Positions 15,629 through 24,791 of a stretch of 64,000 nucleotides of DNA are shown piece after piece. The notes under the pieces were generated by a model. The model was not told the DNA's origin, made no database searches, and worked only from the letters and a program-made list of their open reading frames with translations. Position numbers and translations under genes: made by a program. Source of the DNA: Peptoniphilus ovalis (GTDB taxonomy: Bacteria > Bacillota > Clostridia > Tissierellales > Peptoniphilaceae); assembly GCF_018919265.1 (NCBI RefSeq), contig NZ_JAHLQO010000005.1, positions 212,108-276,107 of the forward strand. Direction: 5' to 3'. How positions within the stretch are numbered: the first letter of the stretch is position 1; the number at the start of each line of letters is the position of its first letter.

Positions 15629-17620
15629 TCAATAAATCGTATTATATATAAGATACAACGCATCTTCCACAGTTATCTCACTATTAGGATTTATATTCTC
15701 ATCAACATATCCAAATCCATGTGCCACTATATAATATTTCTCATAATCTCCAAGAGATTTTTGATTTTTAAATATATCATCTTTAAATATATTTTTAGCC
15801 TTTGTAAATTTTTCAAGTGAGTTATCAATTACAAGTAACTTCACTGCATCTTTTTCAGTTATATTTTTAGCCTTTAAATTTTCAATATCTATCTTGTAAT
15901 TACTTTTAATAAATTTGTAATTTAAATCTCTAACTCCAAGTAATGTGAAGAAATCGCCATAATTTATTTTGTCAGAGAGATTTTTGCCAATTAGACCAAT
16001 ATTCATCTCTTTAAGTTTATTGATTTTACCTTTGTCACGAGCCTTATCTAAATCTTCATACTTAATTTGTTCCTTGAAATTAATTATATTTCCATTGGAA
16101 TCTCTTAAGATTTTATCGCCCTTAATTAGTGGATTGATTCCATTGATGCTTCCGTAGAAAAGTTTTGGACCATCTTTTGTCATTTGATATTTAAGCACAA
16201 ACTCATTAGAATTTAAATAAATTTCATTAGCTTTTTCTTTTGTTAAGCTAATATCTTTTGCAGTGGAAAAATCAACTTTTGTAAATCTTCTATCAAATCC
16301 TACAACCTTCTTGTCACCATTAATAGTTACTGTTATTCCCTCGCCAATAACCGGAAGATTATTCACATATCTAGGAAAGATTACTTCAAAGGTCTTATCA
16401 TATTTTGTAACAACTGGCTTTTCAAAATTAACTTCGTCTTTAATAGAATATTTTTCTACAAAATCTCTAGCAATCTTAACTACATCTTTTTCATCAAAGT
16501 TTACTTTTTTGCCTTCGTCTTGTGAATTTAGGTGAAGACTAACTAATTTTAAAGTCCTTGCATTAACTGTGATATTTCCATAGCCTTCGCCTTTTTTAAG
16601 TTCAGTGCTGTAGAAATAATCATCTTTATCTGAATAAAGATTAATATTTGCTATTTCATAGCCGCCAGCAATTTCTTTTATAATCTTTTCTGCTTTTTTC
16701 TTGCTCTTTAAATCCTTTAAATCTTTAATCTTTTTAAGTTCAACTTCAGTTAAATTTGTAGGAGCTGCACTATCAGCAGATTTTGCATATTCAACTGCTT
16801 GGAAATCACTTGTGTTTCTAATTACTTTTCCAGTTGCTGCATCAATATTTAAAACTTCAGAATAATAAACTTTTTCAGCTTTTCCATCTCTTACTCTATA
16901 AGAAAGAGTTAATGGGAATTTTTCTAAAAATATTTTCTTTGCAGCTTCTAAATCAATCTTTGCATCATTTTTGAATTGCGAATCATCGATATTTACTGGA
17001 TAATATCCATAATTTGAAAGCTTAACAATAGACCTAAATTCATCCACACTTGGCGAATATGAAATATTTACAGTTTTATCAAAAGATGGAATGTCATTAA
17101 TATATCTTCTGTAAACAAAGTCATAACTTCCATCATTTTTATCTACTTCATAATTTTCTAGCTTATATTTCTTGTCGAAATCTTTAATAACTTTTGGCAA
17201 AAACTCTTTGATTTTCTTTTCTACATCTTCAAAGCTTGCCTTAGCTTCCTTCTTCTCTTCATCATTACTCCACTTATTATATGAAATAAAATTTCCATCG
17301 GAGTCATAGTTTATGTCAATGCCACCAATTTTTTCATCCATCCATCTGTATTGAGTGACATATTTATCTTTAGTGAGATTTTTTAAAAATTCAGATTCAT
17401 AAGAATTTCCATAGCCTTCAGTTAAAATATTAAATTCTTCATATTTTTCAGTTATGTTAAAAAGTTTTTTAATTTCTTCAACCTTGCTCTTAGCTTTTTC
17501 GTCCCTATCTTCTGAAACTTCTGTATTTGATGAATTTTCCATTGTCATTTTCTTTGCTGCAAACACTGGGTTTAGAAGTAAAATTAAACTCATTCCTAGA
17601 ATTAATTTTTTATTTTTCAT
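15629..17620 (-). CDS. secreted YcdB/YcdC-domain protein
   Basis: This 663-residue exported protein carries repeats of the YcdB/YcdC (PepSY-like) type. A signal peptide (MKNKKLILGMSLILLLNPVF, cut near A-A-K) is followed by two large similar halves. Each has the pattern of a short helix (A-x-x-F-x-x-K-x), then Y-x-V-x-F-x-R-Y-V/I-N-x-I/L-P, and each ends with a strand such as G-x-I-N-Y-D or L-N-I-D-A-A-T-G-K-V. The function of the family is unknown; PepSY-like parts often inhibit proteases. Homologues end in SLH domains. Here only a short piece resembling an SLH motif remains (Y-V-D-E-N-I-N-P-N-S-E-I-T-V-E-D-A). I chose ATG 17620, 6 bases after TGGAGG, rather than an upstream start without a site. 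Confidence 0.75.
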   Translation of the reverse strand: MKNKKLILGMSLILLLNPVFAAKKMTMENSSNTEVSEDRDEKAKSKVEEIKKLFNITEKYEEFNILTEGYGNSYESEFLKNLTKDKYVTQYRWMDEKIGGIDINYDSDGNFISYNKWSNDEEKKEAKASFEDVEKKIKEFLPKVIKDFDKKYKLENYEVDKNDGSYDFVYRRYINDIPSFDKTVNISYSPSVDEFRSIVKLSNYGYYPVNIDDSQFKNDAKIDLEAAKKIFLEKFPLTLSYRVRDGKAEKVYYSEVLNIDAATGKVIRNTSDFQAVEYAKSADSAAPTNLTEVELKKIKDLKDLKSKKKAEKIIKEIAGGYEIANINLYSDKDDYFYSTELKKGEGYGNITVNARTLKLVSLHLNSQDEGKKVNFDEKDVVKIARDFVEKYSIKDEVNFEKPVVTKYDKTFEVIFPRYVNNLPVIGEGITVTINGDKKVVGFDRRFTKVDFSTAKDISLTKEKANEIYLNSNEFVLKYQMTKDGPKLFYGSINGINPLIKGDKILRDSNGNIINFKEQIKYEDLDKARDKGKINKLKEMNIGLIGKNLSDKINYGDFFTLLGVRDLNYKFIKSNYKIDIENLKAKNITEKDAVKLLVIDNSLEKFTKAKNIFKDDIFKNQKSLGDYEKYYIVAHGFGYVDENINPNSEITVEDALYLIYNTIY

Positions 17621-17651
17621 GATATCCTCCAATATAAAATAAAATATGTAT

Positions 17652-17680
17652 AAAAAAAGAAGTGGCTCGCACCACTTCTT
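17652..17680 (-). terminator. Rho-independent terminator after the DUF1858 gene
   Basis: AAGAAGTGGTGCGAGCCACTTCTT on the minus strand is a near-perfect hairpin (10-bp stem) followed by TTTTT. Confidence 0.9.
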
Positions 17681-17685
17681 ATATA

Positions 17686-17895
17686 TTAAGCCTCAGCTTC
17701 TTCTTTATCGTCCTTATTAAGTGCTGCTAGAATTATATTTGGATCTATTCCATGAACCATTGCGGCTTCTTCTAGAGTTTCCATTTGTGAGGAAGGACAC
17801 ATTATACATCCCATTCCAAAACTCATAAGAGTACCTATTGATTCAGGCTTTTTTGAAAGGATTTCTCCTATTAACATATCTCTTTTAATTTCCAT
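17686..17895 (-). CDS. DUF1858 (hybrid-cluster-associated redox disulfide) protein
   Basis: This 69-residue protein matches the DUF1858 domain: I-G-E-I-L-S-K-K-P at the start, then F-G-M-G-C-I-M-C-P-S-S with Cys30 and Cys33 as a C-x-x-C pair, then E-T-L-E-E-A-A-M-V-H-G-I-D. In the family this motif is thought to be redox-active or metal-binding; it is common in anaerobes, alone or fused to hybrid-cluster or other redox proteins. The start is ATG 17895, 6 bases after GGGAGGTG; the reading frame stays open 10 codons further without a good site. It lies 41 bases after the stalk-domain gene and before a strong terminator, so the two probably share a transcript. Confidence 0.88.
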   Translation of the reverse strand: MEIKRDMLIGEILSKKPESIGTLMSFGMGCIMCPSSQMETLEEAAMVHGIDPNIILAALNKDDKEEAEA

Positions 17896-17936
17896 CTTAA
17901 ACACCTCCCTTATATCTATACCCATAAAGTAAAAAT

Positions 17937-18848
17937 TTATTTATAAACAAAAGTTGAATAAACTATAAATCCATCATCGGATTTTGTGCCAAGTGAAATT
18001 TCAAAATCTCCCGTTGGATCAAATCCCTTTGATTTTAAAGTTTTTGCAACTTCAAATTTATCATTGTATCTAAATACATCTTCCTTATTGCCCTGTCTAA
18101 TTCTTATAAAAGGAGTGTATTTAAAAGTACCTGAAAACTTAGCTTGAATTGGGTGAACCATTACAACATTGTCTTCTTTGATATAATAACTTTCAGCAGA
18201 AACTCTACCTTCGTTGCTTGTAAGAATTAAACCTGACTCAATATTTTTAAAGAAATCTGTAATATCAAGCTCTCCCTTTTTCACAATATCTTGCTCAGCT
18301 TCATAAGAACCTGCAGCATATCCAATGACATCAAGTTTAACAAGATTATTTACAAGAGGTCTTGGAGTTAAATTTCTAGTAGTTTCAATAACTACATTAC
18401 CTTCCTCTTTATCAAACTCAACTAAAAAACCTATTACTCTACCAAGTTCTCTCAATTTAAAATAATTGTAACCATCAATAGAATAAGCATTAAATGAAAC
18501 CTTTTGCCCATCTACAAAAACATTTTGTGGTGAATTTATAGGATTAGATTCAGTATCTTTAAGAGACTTTAAATCATCGGATATTCTATTATAATCACTT
18601 TTTCTGCTTATGTGAATAGTATTAGTTCCTTCGTGATATTTAACATCAAAGCCTTCATCAGTTCCTTCAAGTAAGGCTGCAATGTCTCTTAATTTAAAAT
18701 AATTATTGTCTTTAATATTGTAGCCCTTGACATTAGTAGTCTTTCCATCTAAAACTACATTTTGGTTAGAAACTTTTGTAGCAGCAAATACATTTGAACT
18801 TAAAAATAAAGCAAAAGCCGACACACCAATTACAAATAATTTTTTCAT
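17937..18848 (-). CDS. secreted stalk-domain protein (copper amine oxidase N-domain type)
   Basis: The 303-residue product has a clear signal peptide (MKKLFVIGVSAFALFLSSNV, cut after F-A-A). Two repeats of the copper amine oxidase-like N-terminal stalk domain follow. The first shows V-V-L-D-G-K-T-T-N-V-K-G-Y-N-I-K-D-N-N-Y-F-K-L-R-D-I-A (about residues 31-57). The second shows V-F-V-D-G-Q-K-V-S-F-N-A-Y-S-I-D-G-Y-N-Y-F-K-L-R-E-L-G (about 110-136). The part after residue 170 is not recognised. No catalytic oxidase domain is present; such stalk domains are cell-wall or ligand-binding modules in Firmicutes. RBS GGAGGAG lies 2-4 bases before ATG. Confidence 0.75.
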   Translation of the reverse strand: MKKLFVIGVSAFALFLSSNVFAATKVSNQNVVLDGKTTNVKGYNIKDNNYFKLRDIAALLEGTDEGFDVKYHEGTNTIHISRKSDYNRISDDLKSLKDTESNPINSPQNVFVDGQKVSFNAYSIDGYNYFKLRELGRVIGFLVEFDKEEGNVVIETTRNLTPRPLVNNLVKLDVIGYAAGSYEAEQDIVKKGELDITDFFKNIESGLILTSNEGRVSAESYYIKEDNVVMVHPIQAKFSGTFKYTPFIRIRQGNKEDVFRYNDKFEVAKTLKSKGFDPTGDFEISLGTKSDDGFIVYSTFVYK

Positions 18849-18943
18849 AACTCCTCCTTAAATTAGTATATCTCTATTGTATTTCAAAAGTATGCCCTCG
18901 ACAAGTGCTATTTTTTAATCTATAATTTAATTGGGGTGATAAG

Positions 18944-19897
18944 ATGGGCAATTTATTTATGGGGTTTAATATAGTCTTTCCCATATTTTTTATATTAGGC
19001 TTAGGATTATTTGCAAAACAAAAAGGCTATATAGACGAGAATTTTATTGACAAAGGAACTTGGCTAGTATTTTATATAGCACTTCCATTTAAATTATTCT
19101 ATGACATTAAAAACGCTAAAATCGAGTCCCTTCATTTAAATTATGTAATTTATATTTTAGTAGGAATCTTATTACTTATATTTATTTCTATATTAATAGG
19201 AAAAATAATTGGCATAAGAGATAACAAAAAATTGTCAGCCTTTGCACATTGTGCATATCGTTCAAACTTCGTATACGTCGGCTTTCCAATACTAGATATA
19301 ATCTATGGAGGAAATGTATCGCTTGAACATATAATAGTAGTAGTTGCTTTTGGACTTACACTTTACAATGTGGCGGCAATTGTGCTTTTAACATATTATA
19401 GCGAGTCTGAAAATAAACACATTTCAGTAAAAGATATATTAGTAAAAATAATTAAAAATCCAATGATAGTTGGAATTTTTGCAGGAGCAATATTTAATTT
19501 CTTACATATTCCTATGTACTCAGGAATTGATAAATCCGTTGAAATGATTTCAAGAATATCAACACCACTTTCACTAATATTAATTGGAGCAAGCCTTAAC
19601 TTTGAAAGTGCAAAAAATGATTTAGGCATAATATTTACATCTGCATTTATAAAAACAGTACTTGCACCACTAATTTTAATACCAATTGGAGTTATCCTTG
19701 GCTTTACAAATATGGAGCTTGGCATCGCCTATGTATTTTGGGCAACACCATGTGCCGTTAACTGTTTTATATTTACAAGACAGATGAATTCAGACCATGT
19801 GCTTGCATCAAAAATTATAACAGTGAGCTTTATAATGAGTATCTTGACTTATCCCGTTGGCATAAGTTTAATGAATCACTTTAATCTATTGTATTAG
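18944..19897 (+). CDS. AEC-family (auxin efflux carrier-like) transporter
   Basis: This is a polytopic membrane protein of 317 residues, with about ten membrane segments in two halves of five, as in the AEC family (malate or other organic anion permeases, MleP-like). Typical features are the start F-P-I-F-F-I-L-G-L-G-L-F, the middle A-H-C-A-Y-R-S-N-F-V-Y-V-G-F-P-I, P-L-S-L-I-L-I-G-A-S-L in the second half and W-A-T-P-C-A-V-N-C-F near the end. RBS GGGGTGAT lies 3-4 bases before ATG. The substrate is not known. It stands alone, divergent from the stalk-domain gene; the metK promoter overlaps its stop codon. Confidence 0.85.
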   Translation: MGNLFMGFNIVFPIFFILGLGLFAKQKGYIDENFIDKGTWLVFYIALPFKLFYDIKNAKIESLHLNYVIYILVGILLLIFISILIGKIIGIRDNKKLSAFAHCAYRSNFVYVGFPILDIIYGGNVSLEHIIVVVAFGLTLYNVAAIVLLTYYSESENKHISVKDILVKIIKNPMIVGIFAGAIFNFLHIPMYSGIDKSVEMISRISTPLSLILIGASLNFESAKNDLGIIFTSAFIKTVLAPLILIPIGVILGFTNMELGIAYVFWATPCAVNCFIFTRQMNSDHVLASKIITVSFIMSILTYPVGISLMNHFNLLY

Positions 19898-19917
19898 ACA
19901 AAGACTTGTGATATAAT
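19889..19917 (+). promoter_or_regulatory. metK promoter
   Basis: TTGTAT (19889-19894) and a perfect TATAAT (19912-19917) are separated by 17 bases. The -35 box overlaps the stop codon of the preceding transporter gene. Confidence 0.65.
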
Positions 19918-19937
19918 CATTTAAAATTAAAAACTAT

Positions 19938-20064
19938 ACCTTATTAAGAGCGGTGGAGTGAATAGGCACTGTGAAGCCCAGCAACCTTTTGAAGGTGCTA
20001 AATCCTACAGATTAATCTGAAAGATGAGGTTTTTATACCCTCACTTTTTGTGAGGCTTTTTTTA
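19938..20064 (+). promoter_or_regulatory. SAM-I (S-box) riboswitch with terminator, upstream of metK
   Basis: The aptamer shows the S-box core: AAGAGCGGTGGAG, then GTGAAGCCCAGCAACC, then AAGGTGCTAAATCC. P1 pairs ACCTTAT (19938-19944) with ATGAGGT (20025-20031). The terminator is CCTCAC-TTTTT-GTGAGG followed by TTTTTTT (about 20039-20064), and its CCTCAC can alternatively pair with the P1 3' strand GATGAGG. With SAM bound, P1 forms and the terminator stops transcription; this shuts off SAM synthase when SAM is plentiful. Confidence 0.92.
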
Positions 20065-20106
20065 TGGGATAATTTTTAATTAATATAAAATTTATAGGAG
20101 GCAAAA

Positions 20107-21276
20107 ATGAAAAAATGGCAATTTAGTTCAGAGTCTGTAACAGAAGGCCATCCAGACAAAGTTTGCGACCAAATTTCAGATGCAATTCTAGATGCAATCC
20201 TTGCAGAAGACAAGGGAGCAAGAGTTGCATGCGAAACTATGGCATCAACTGGAATGATTGTAATAACTGGAGAAATTTCTACAGAAACTTATGTAGACTT
20301 TGAAAAAATAGCAAGAGATGTATTAAAAGATATTGGATACGACAGAGCAAAGTACGGATTCGATGGAACAACTTGTGCAGTATTATCAGCAATAAAAGAA
20401 CAATCAAAAGATATAGCAATGGGTGTTGATAGATTTAAAGAAGAAGGAGTAGATGAACTAGATTCCTTTGGAGCTGGAGACCAAGGAATTATGTTTGGAT
20501 ATGCTTGCAACGAAACAAAAGAGTTAATGCCACTACCAATCTCCCTTGCACACAAACTTTCTAGAAAACTTACAGAAGTTAGAAAAAACGGAACACTTGA
20601 CTATTTAAGACCTGATGGAAAAACTCAAGTAACTGTAGAATACGAAGAAGAAAAACCTGTAAGACTTAAAAATGTTGTAGTATCAACTCAACACGCACCA
20701 GAAATTTCAATTGAACAAATTAGAGAAGACATTAAAAGAGAAGTAATTGAAACAGTAGTGCCAGAAAATTTACTAGATGACGAAACAGAATACTTCATCA
20801 ATCCAACAGGCAGATTTGTCCTTGGTGGACCAATGGCTGATGCTGGACTTACTGGTAGAAAAATTATTGTAGACACTTACGGTGGATACTCAAGACATGG
20901 CGGCGGTGCATTCTCTGGTAAAGATCCAACAAAGGTTGATAGATCAGGAGCATATTACGCAAGATATGTTGCAAAAAATATAGTAGCAGCAGGACTTGCT
21001 GATAAAGTAGAAATTGGACTTGCCTATGCAATTGGAGTAGCAAGACCAACATCAGTTTATGTAAACACATTTGGCACTGGAAAATTATCTCACGAAAAGA
21101 TTGAAGAAATAATTATGGAAAACTTCGACATGAGACCAGCTGCAATAATTAAAAATCTAGATCTATTGAGACCAATATATAGACAAACAGCAGCATATGG
21201 ACATTTTGGAAGAGAAGATTTAGACCTACCTTGGGAAAAGACAAATAAAGTTGAAGATTTGAAGAAATATTTATAA
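20107..21276 (+). CDS. metK: S-adenosylmethionine synthetase
   Basis: MetK makes SAM from methionine and ATP, with triphosphate as an intermediate. At 389 residues it is full length. It shows the motifs [14 protein letters not shown] (ATP and metal site), [11 protein letters not shown] (the flexible loop and adenine site) and [16 protein letters not shown] (phosphate loop), plus the final D-L-P-W-E-K-T. RBS TAGGAGG lies 5 bases before ATG. It is monocistronic, governed by the SAM-I riboswitch upstream and closed by a terminator. Confidence 0.97.
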   Translation: MKKWQFSSESVTEGHPDKVCDQISDAILDAILAEDKGARVACETMASTGMIVITGEISTETYVDFEKIARDVLKDIGYDRAKYGFDGTTCAVLSAIKEQSKDIAMGVDRFKEEGVDELDSFGAGDQGIMFGYACNETKELMPLPISLAHKLSRKLTEVRKNGTLDYLRPDGKTQVTVEYEEEKPVRLKNVVVSTQHAPEISIEQIREDIKREVIETVVPENLLDDETEYFINPTGRFVLGGPMADAGLTGRKIIVDTYGGYSRHGGGAFSGKDPTKVDRSGAYYARYVAKNIVAAGLADKVEIGLAYAIGVARPTSVYVNTFGTGKLSHEKIEEIIMENFDMRPAAIIKNLDLLRPIYRQTAAYGHFGREDLDLPWEKTNKVEDLKKYL

Positions 21277-21285
21277 TTTTGTTGT

Positions 21286-21318
21286 AGCAGACTGCCTAAG
21301 GGCAATCTGCTTTTTTGT
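21286..21318 (+). terminator. Rho-independent terminator after metK
   Basis: AGCAGACTGCC pairs with GGCAATCTGCT (one mismatch), followed by TTTTTTG. Confidence 0.85.
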
Positions 21319-21850
21319 TTTTTTCTTGCTACACCTTAGCAGCCTGTCCTTTAGGACTGTCTGCTTCTTTTCTACGCTTTCTCTCTTGTACGGACAGCCC
21401 TGAAAGAAAGGGGCTGTCCTCTTATACTATTCTTTAGCGAACTGCTGCGTGCCATAGAGGGCTGTCCCTTGCAATTAAAAAATTAACATCATTTTTTGGT
21501 AAACATAATTAATATGAATAATTCAAAAAAAGAAAGGGGCTGTCCTCATATGCTGCTTTTGATGCTTTCCCTGCTTTATGGGACTGCTGCGTACTTTGTA
21601 TTTGCGGGGACTGCCGCGTGCCCTATGGGTATCCCAAACTCCATAAACTTAATTCTTTTACAGATTATTATCATCCTAATTTGTTTTTATTTTTATTAGT
21701 TACGGGACAGTCCCAAAAATCCCCCAACTTCTTCGACTGCAGCCCTCTTCCCAATATAATCCAAAAAGCCACCCAAACTCAAATAAAAAATAAATTGACA
21801 ATAAAATAACCATGCTGTAATCTATAAATTAGGAAAACAATTACATTTAC
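21319..21850. repeat. intergenic repeat block 3
   Basis: This gap holds no supported gene. It opens with the TTGCTACACCTTAGCAG phrase also seen at 14.85 and 15.16 kb. GGACAGCCC and GGGGCTGTCC arms follow (21390-21420). A cassette form then appears (GGGACTGC-CGCGTGCCCTATGGGTATCCC, about 21609-21637), and a stretch up to GGGACAGTCCC (about 21704) that is repeated almost unchanged at 25.50-25.59 kb. Confidence 0.8.
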
Positions 21851-21868
21851 AGAAAGAAGGTGAGTACA

Positions 21869-22792
21869 ATGATTTATTCAGAAGAAGTTTTGCAAAAAAC
21901 TTTAAATCTTGGCAAAAAATATTTGCACGAAGGTGCCGTTGCAGATTATATTCCTGAACTTGCAAAGGTAGATGCAAATAAAATTGCCATTTCTGTTATC
22001 GAAAATGACGAGCTTCACTCAGTCGGCGACTCCAAAGTAAAATTTTCAATCCAATCAGTTGTAAAAGTCATACTTTATTCAATTGCAATGGATAATTACA
22101 GTGTCGATGAACTTAAAAAATACGTTGGAGTAAAACCTTCCGCAAAAGCATTTAACAGCGTCATAGAATTAGAGCTTTCAGACAAAAGCATCCCAGTCAA
22201 TCCCTTCATAAATGCAGGCGCAATAGTAATAGTTGCAATTTTATATAATATTTATAAAGGCGAAACTTTTGACATTATTCTTAAAAAAGCGCGAGCATTT
22301 CTAGGTGATGATGTTGACTACAGTAGAGAAATTGCAGAGTCAGAGAAAGAATCTTCTTTCACAAACAGAACTTTAATTTATTTAATGCTTTCAAGAGGAA
22401 TAATACCTAACGATATACAAGTAGAAGAAGTGCTAGATACATATTTTAAAGCTTGTTCCATACTTGTAAACACAGAAAATCTTGCTCATATGTCCTACGT
22501 GCTTTCAAACAATGGCAAAAACCTAAAGGGCGAGGAAATAATTACAGAAAGAGAATCAAGAATATTAAGATCACTTATGGCGACTTGCGGAACTTATGAC
22601 TATTCAGGCGATTTTGCAATTAGAGTAGGACTTCCTGCAAAATCAGGAGTTGGCGGCGGCATAGTAACTGCATCTAATAAAAATACTGGACTTGCAGTAT
22701 ATTCACCAAGGCTCGACAGCCACGGGAATTCATACTGTGGAGTTAGAATGTTGGAATTCTTATCCAAAGAATTAAATTTATATATTTACTAA
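21869..22792 (+). CDS. glsA: glutaminase A
   Basis: This serine-dependent beta-lactamase-fold glutaminase converts glutamine to glutamate and ammonia. It is 307 residues, the usual length. Motifs: V-A-D-Y-I-P-E-L near the start; F-S-I-Q-S-V-V-K with the Ser63-x-x-Lys66 pair; N-P-F-I-N-A-G-A-I for substrate binding; and P-A-K-S-G-V-G-G-G-I near the end. The start is ATG 21869, 5 bases after AAGGTGAG; a GTG inside that site is not used. The next gene, an alanine/sodium symporter-like gene, begins 11 bases after the stop. This suggests a glutamine uptake and deamidation operon. Confidence 0.93.
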   Translation: MIYSEEVLQKTLNLGKKYLHEGAVADYIPELAKVDANKIAISVIENDELHSVGDSKVKFSIQSVVKVILYSIAMDNYSVDELKKYVGVKPSAKAFNSVIELELSDKSIPVNPFINAGAIVIVAILYNIYKGETFDIILKKARAFLGDDVDYSREIAESEKESSFTNRTLIYLMLSRGIIPNDIQVEEVLDTYFKACSILVNTENLAHMSYVLSNNGKNLKGEEIITERESRILRSLMATCGTYDYSGDFAIRVGLPAKSGVGGGIVTASNKNTGLAVYSPRLDSHGNSYCGVRMLEFLSKELNLYIY

Positions 22793-22803
22793 GAGGTGAA
22801 ATC

Positions 22804-23952
22804 ATGGCAATATTTGAAAAAATGCTATCTGCAGTAAATGGAGTACTCTACTACCCTATTCTAATAATAGTATTAATAGCATGTGGACTTTATTTTACAA
22901 TCAGAACAAAATTTATCCAAATAAGATTTTTAGGAGAATCATTTAGAGTAATCACAGAAAAACCAGAAGGCAAAGACGACGTATCATCTTTCCAAGCACT
23001 TATGGTATCAACAGCATCAAGAGTAGGTACAGGAAATATCGTCGGAGTTGCAAATGCAATTTGCTTAGGAGGACCTGGAGCAGTATTTTGGATGTGGCTT
23101 ATCGCACTTATAGGCGGCGCATCAGCATTTATTGAATCCACACTTGCACAAATTTATAAAAAGCGTGGAGATGACGGAGTAAGCTACGGAGGACCATCAT
23201 ATTATATCGAAAACGGACTTGGCTCAAGAGCAGTTGGAGTAATATTTGCAATAGCACTTATCGCTACATATGCAGTTGGATTTAATATGCTTGCATCCTT
23301 TAACTTCCAAGATTCATTTAAAGTTTACAGCTTTTACACACCAAAACAAACACCATACATCATAGGAGCAATACTTGCATTAATCTCAGGATATTGTATC
23401 CTAGGTGGCGGCAAGAGAATTATAAAATTCACATCACTACTTGTACCATTTATGGGAATAATCTTCGTAGTTATGGCAATAATAATGATAGTTATAAATA
23501 TAGAAAATGTGCCATCAATGTTTGCACTAATATTTGAAGACGCTTTTAACTTCAAGGCTATCTTTGGTGGAATTGCAGGATCAGCAATGGTAGAAGGAAT
23601 TAAAAGAGGACTTTACTCAAACGAAGCTGGTATGGGTTCAGCACCAAATGCAGCAGCATCAGCATCAGTATCTCACCCAGTAAAACAAGGTTTAGTTCAA
23701 ATGATATCAGTATTCCTTGATACATTAGTAATCTGTTCAGCAACAGCATTTATGTCACTTGCATCTGGCATCACTCCAACAGAAGAACTTGCAGGAGCAC
23801 CATTTGTACAAGCATCATTATCTACAGTATTTGGACATTATGGAAATATATTTATCACAGTTGCACTTGCACTATTTGCATTTACAACACTACTTGGAAA
23901 TTTATATTACTGCGATTCATGTCTTACTTATCTAAACAAAAAAGTCCCATAA
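22804..23952 (+). CDS. sodium:alanine/glycine (AGCS) symporter, N-terminal part cut by an in-frame stop
   Basis: The AGCS family imports alanine, glycine or glutamine with Na+ or H+. This part (382 residues) holds the family core: A-L-M-V-S-T-A-S-R-V-G-T-G-N-I-V-G-V-A, G-G-P-G-A-V-F-W-M-W and E-A-G-M-G-S-A-P-N-A-A. It ends at TAA 23950-23952, right after L-N-K-K-V-P. The same frame then continues with the missing last membrane segments (next entry); the spacing is an exact multiple of three, so no frameshift is involved. Homologues are about 450-480 residues without a break. A usual codon such as TCA changed to TAA would explain it. The pair is probably a recent pseudogene, unless the stop is read through. 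RBS AGAGGTGA precedes ATG; glsA lies 11 bases upstream. Confidence 0.85.
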   Translation: MAIFEKMLSAVNGVLYYPILIIVLIACGLYFTIRTKFIQIRFLGESFRVITEKPEGKDDVSSFQALMVSTASRVGTGNIVGVANAICLGGPGAVFWMWLIALIGGASAFIESTLAQIYKKRGDDGVSYGGPSYYIENGLGSRAVGVIFAIALIATYAVGFNMLASFNFQDSFKVYSFYTPKQTPYIIGAILALISGYCILGGGKRIIKFTSLLVPFMGIIFVVMAIIMIVINIENVPSMFALIFEDAFNFKAIFGGIAGSAMVEGIKRGLYSNEAGMGSAPNAAASASVSHPVKQGLVQMISVFLDTLVICSATAFMSLASGITPTEELAGAPFVQASLSTVFGHYGNIFITVALALFAFTTLLGNLYYCDSCLTYLNKKVP

Positions 23953-23961
23953 AAGGGATTT

Positions 23962-24216
23962 ATGATTATTTATAGAATTATTGCAGCAATATTAATATTT
24001 GTCGGAGCGACAATGGAGATGGATGTAGCTTGGAATATTGCAGATTTATTAATGGGAATCATGTGTTTAATTAACATACCTTCAATCTTTATCCTTGGCA
24101 AATATGCACTAAGAGCATTAGACGATTACAAGAGACAAAAAGATAGAGGCGAAAACCCAGTATTTAAAGCTGAAAGCATTGGAATAGATGCAACTAAGTT
24201 AGATTATTGGAAATAA
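23962..24216 (+). CDS. C-terminal fragment of the AGCS symporter
   Basis: The 84 residues form the end of the interrupted AGCS symporter: two membrane segments (I-A-A-I-L-I-F-V-G-A and L-L-M-G-I-M-C-L-I-N-I-P), then A-L-R-A-L-D-D-Y-K-R-Q and a polar tail, as in full-length relatives. It lies in the same frame as the upstream part, 9 bases after its stop. AAGGGAT sits just before ATG 23962, so some re-initiation is possible and a two-piece transporter cannot be ruled out. On its own this fragment could not transport. Confidence 0.75.
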   Translation: MIIYRIIAAILIFVGATMEMDVAWNIADLLMGIMCLINIPSIFILGKYALRALDDYKRQKDRGENPVFKAESIGIDATKLDYWK

Positions 24217-24238
24217 GAAGTTTATAGAAAATATCGAT

Positions 24239-24270
24239 ACGGATTGTCCTTGGGGACTTTCCGTTTTTTT
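24239..24270 (+). terminator. Rho-independent terminator after the AGCS gene
   Basis: ACGGA and TCCGT, with GTCC and GGAC inside, enclose TTGG and are followed by TTTTTTT. The inner GTCC/GGAC pair recalls the neighbouring repeats. Confidence 0.8.
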
Positions 24271-24274
24271 AATT

Positions 24275-24742
24275 TGTGGGGATTGATGTCTGCTTCTTTT
24301 GCCGCTTCTTTTCTTTCTATGCCTTAGCAGGCTTCTTTTTAATGATAGTAAATCGAGTGTGAACACGAGATTTACGTTCTTTACAACGAAATCAACTGAA
24401 AGGAAGATTGAGTTGAAAAGAATCTTATGCACAGCGAGGGCTGTCTGCTTATTTTTCACGCTTTCTTTCTTATACGGACAGCCCTGAAGGGCAGCCCGTT
24501 TTGCTTCTTTTTGTTGCCTGCTTCTTCTGGGACTGCCGCGTGCCCTATGGGTATCCCTTCCTATTAATTTAAATGTCTTGTCATTTTTAAATCTTCATGA
24601 AAATTAAGTTTTAAAATTTTATAAGGGGCTGTCCTCGTCCGGCAACTAATCGATGACTTCCCCATCAATTACATAAAATTCTGGGACAGTCCCAAAAATC
24701 AACAACATCCCCAAAAATCCCCCAACCACCCATCTCCAAAAA
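24275..24742. repeat. intergenic repeat block 4
   Basis: No gene is seen. The block contains GCAGGCTTCTTTTT-AATGATAG (24341-24348) followed by a hairpin pairing GTAAATC with GATTTAC (24348-24375, with GTG-TGAA-CAC at its tip). GGACAGCCCTGAAGGGCAGCCCG, a cassette form near 24531-24557 and the composite element (about 24557-24690) ending GGGACAGTCCC follow. Confidence 0.8.
24341..24375 (+). repeat. AATGATAG-headed hairpin (REP-like)
   Basis: AATGATAG runs into GTAAATC...GATTTAC, with two GA steps in each arm and a TGAA tip. A close relative is at 15019-15052. The stem differs from the copies at 15.17 and 35.7 kb, but the head is almost the same. Confidence 0.6.
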
Positions 24743-24746
24743 GAGC

Positions 24747-24771
24747 AAAAAAATAAAGGCTCTAAGCCTTA
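24747..24771 (-). terminator. Rho-independent terminator after the amidase gene
   Basis: AAGGCT-TAG-AGCCTT on the minus strand is followed by TATTTTTTT. Confidence 0.75.
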
Positions 24772-24791
24772 CTAAAATATGTACAATAGTA

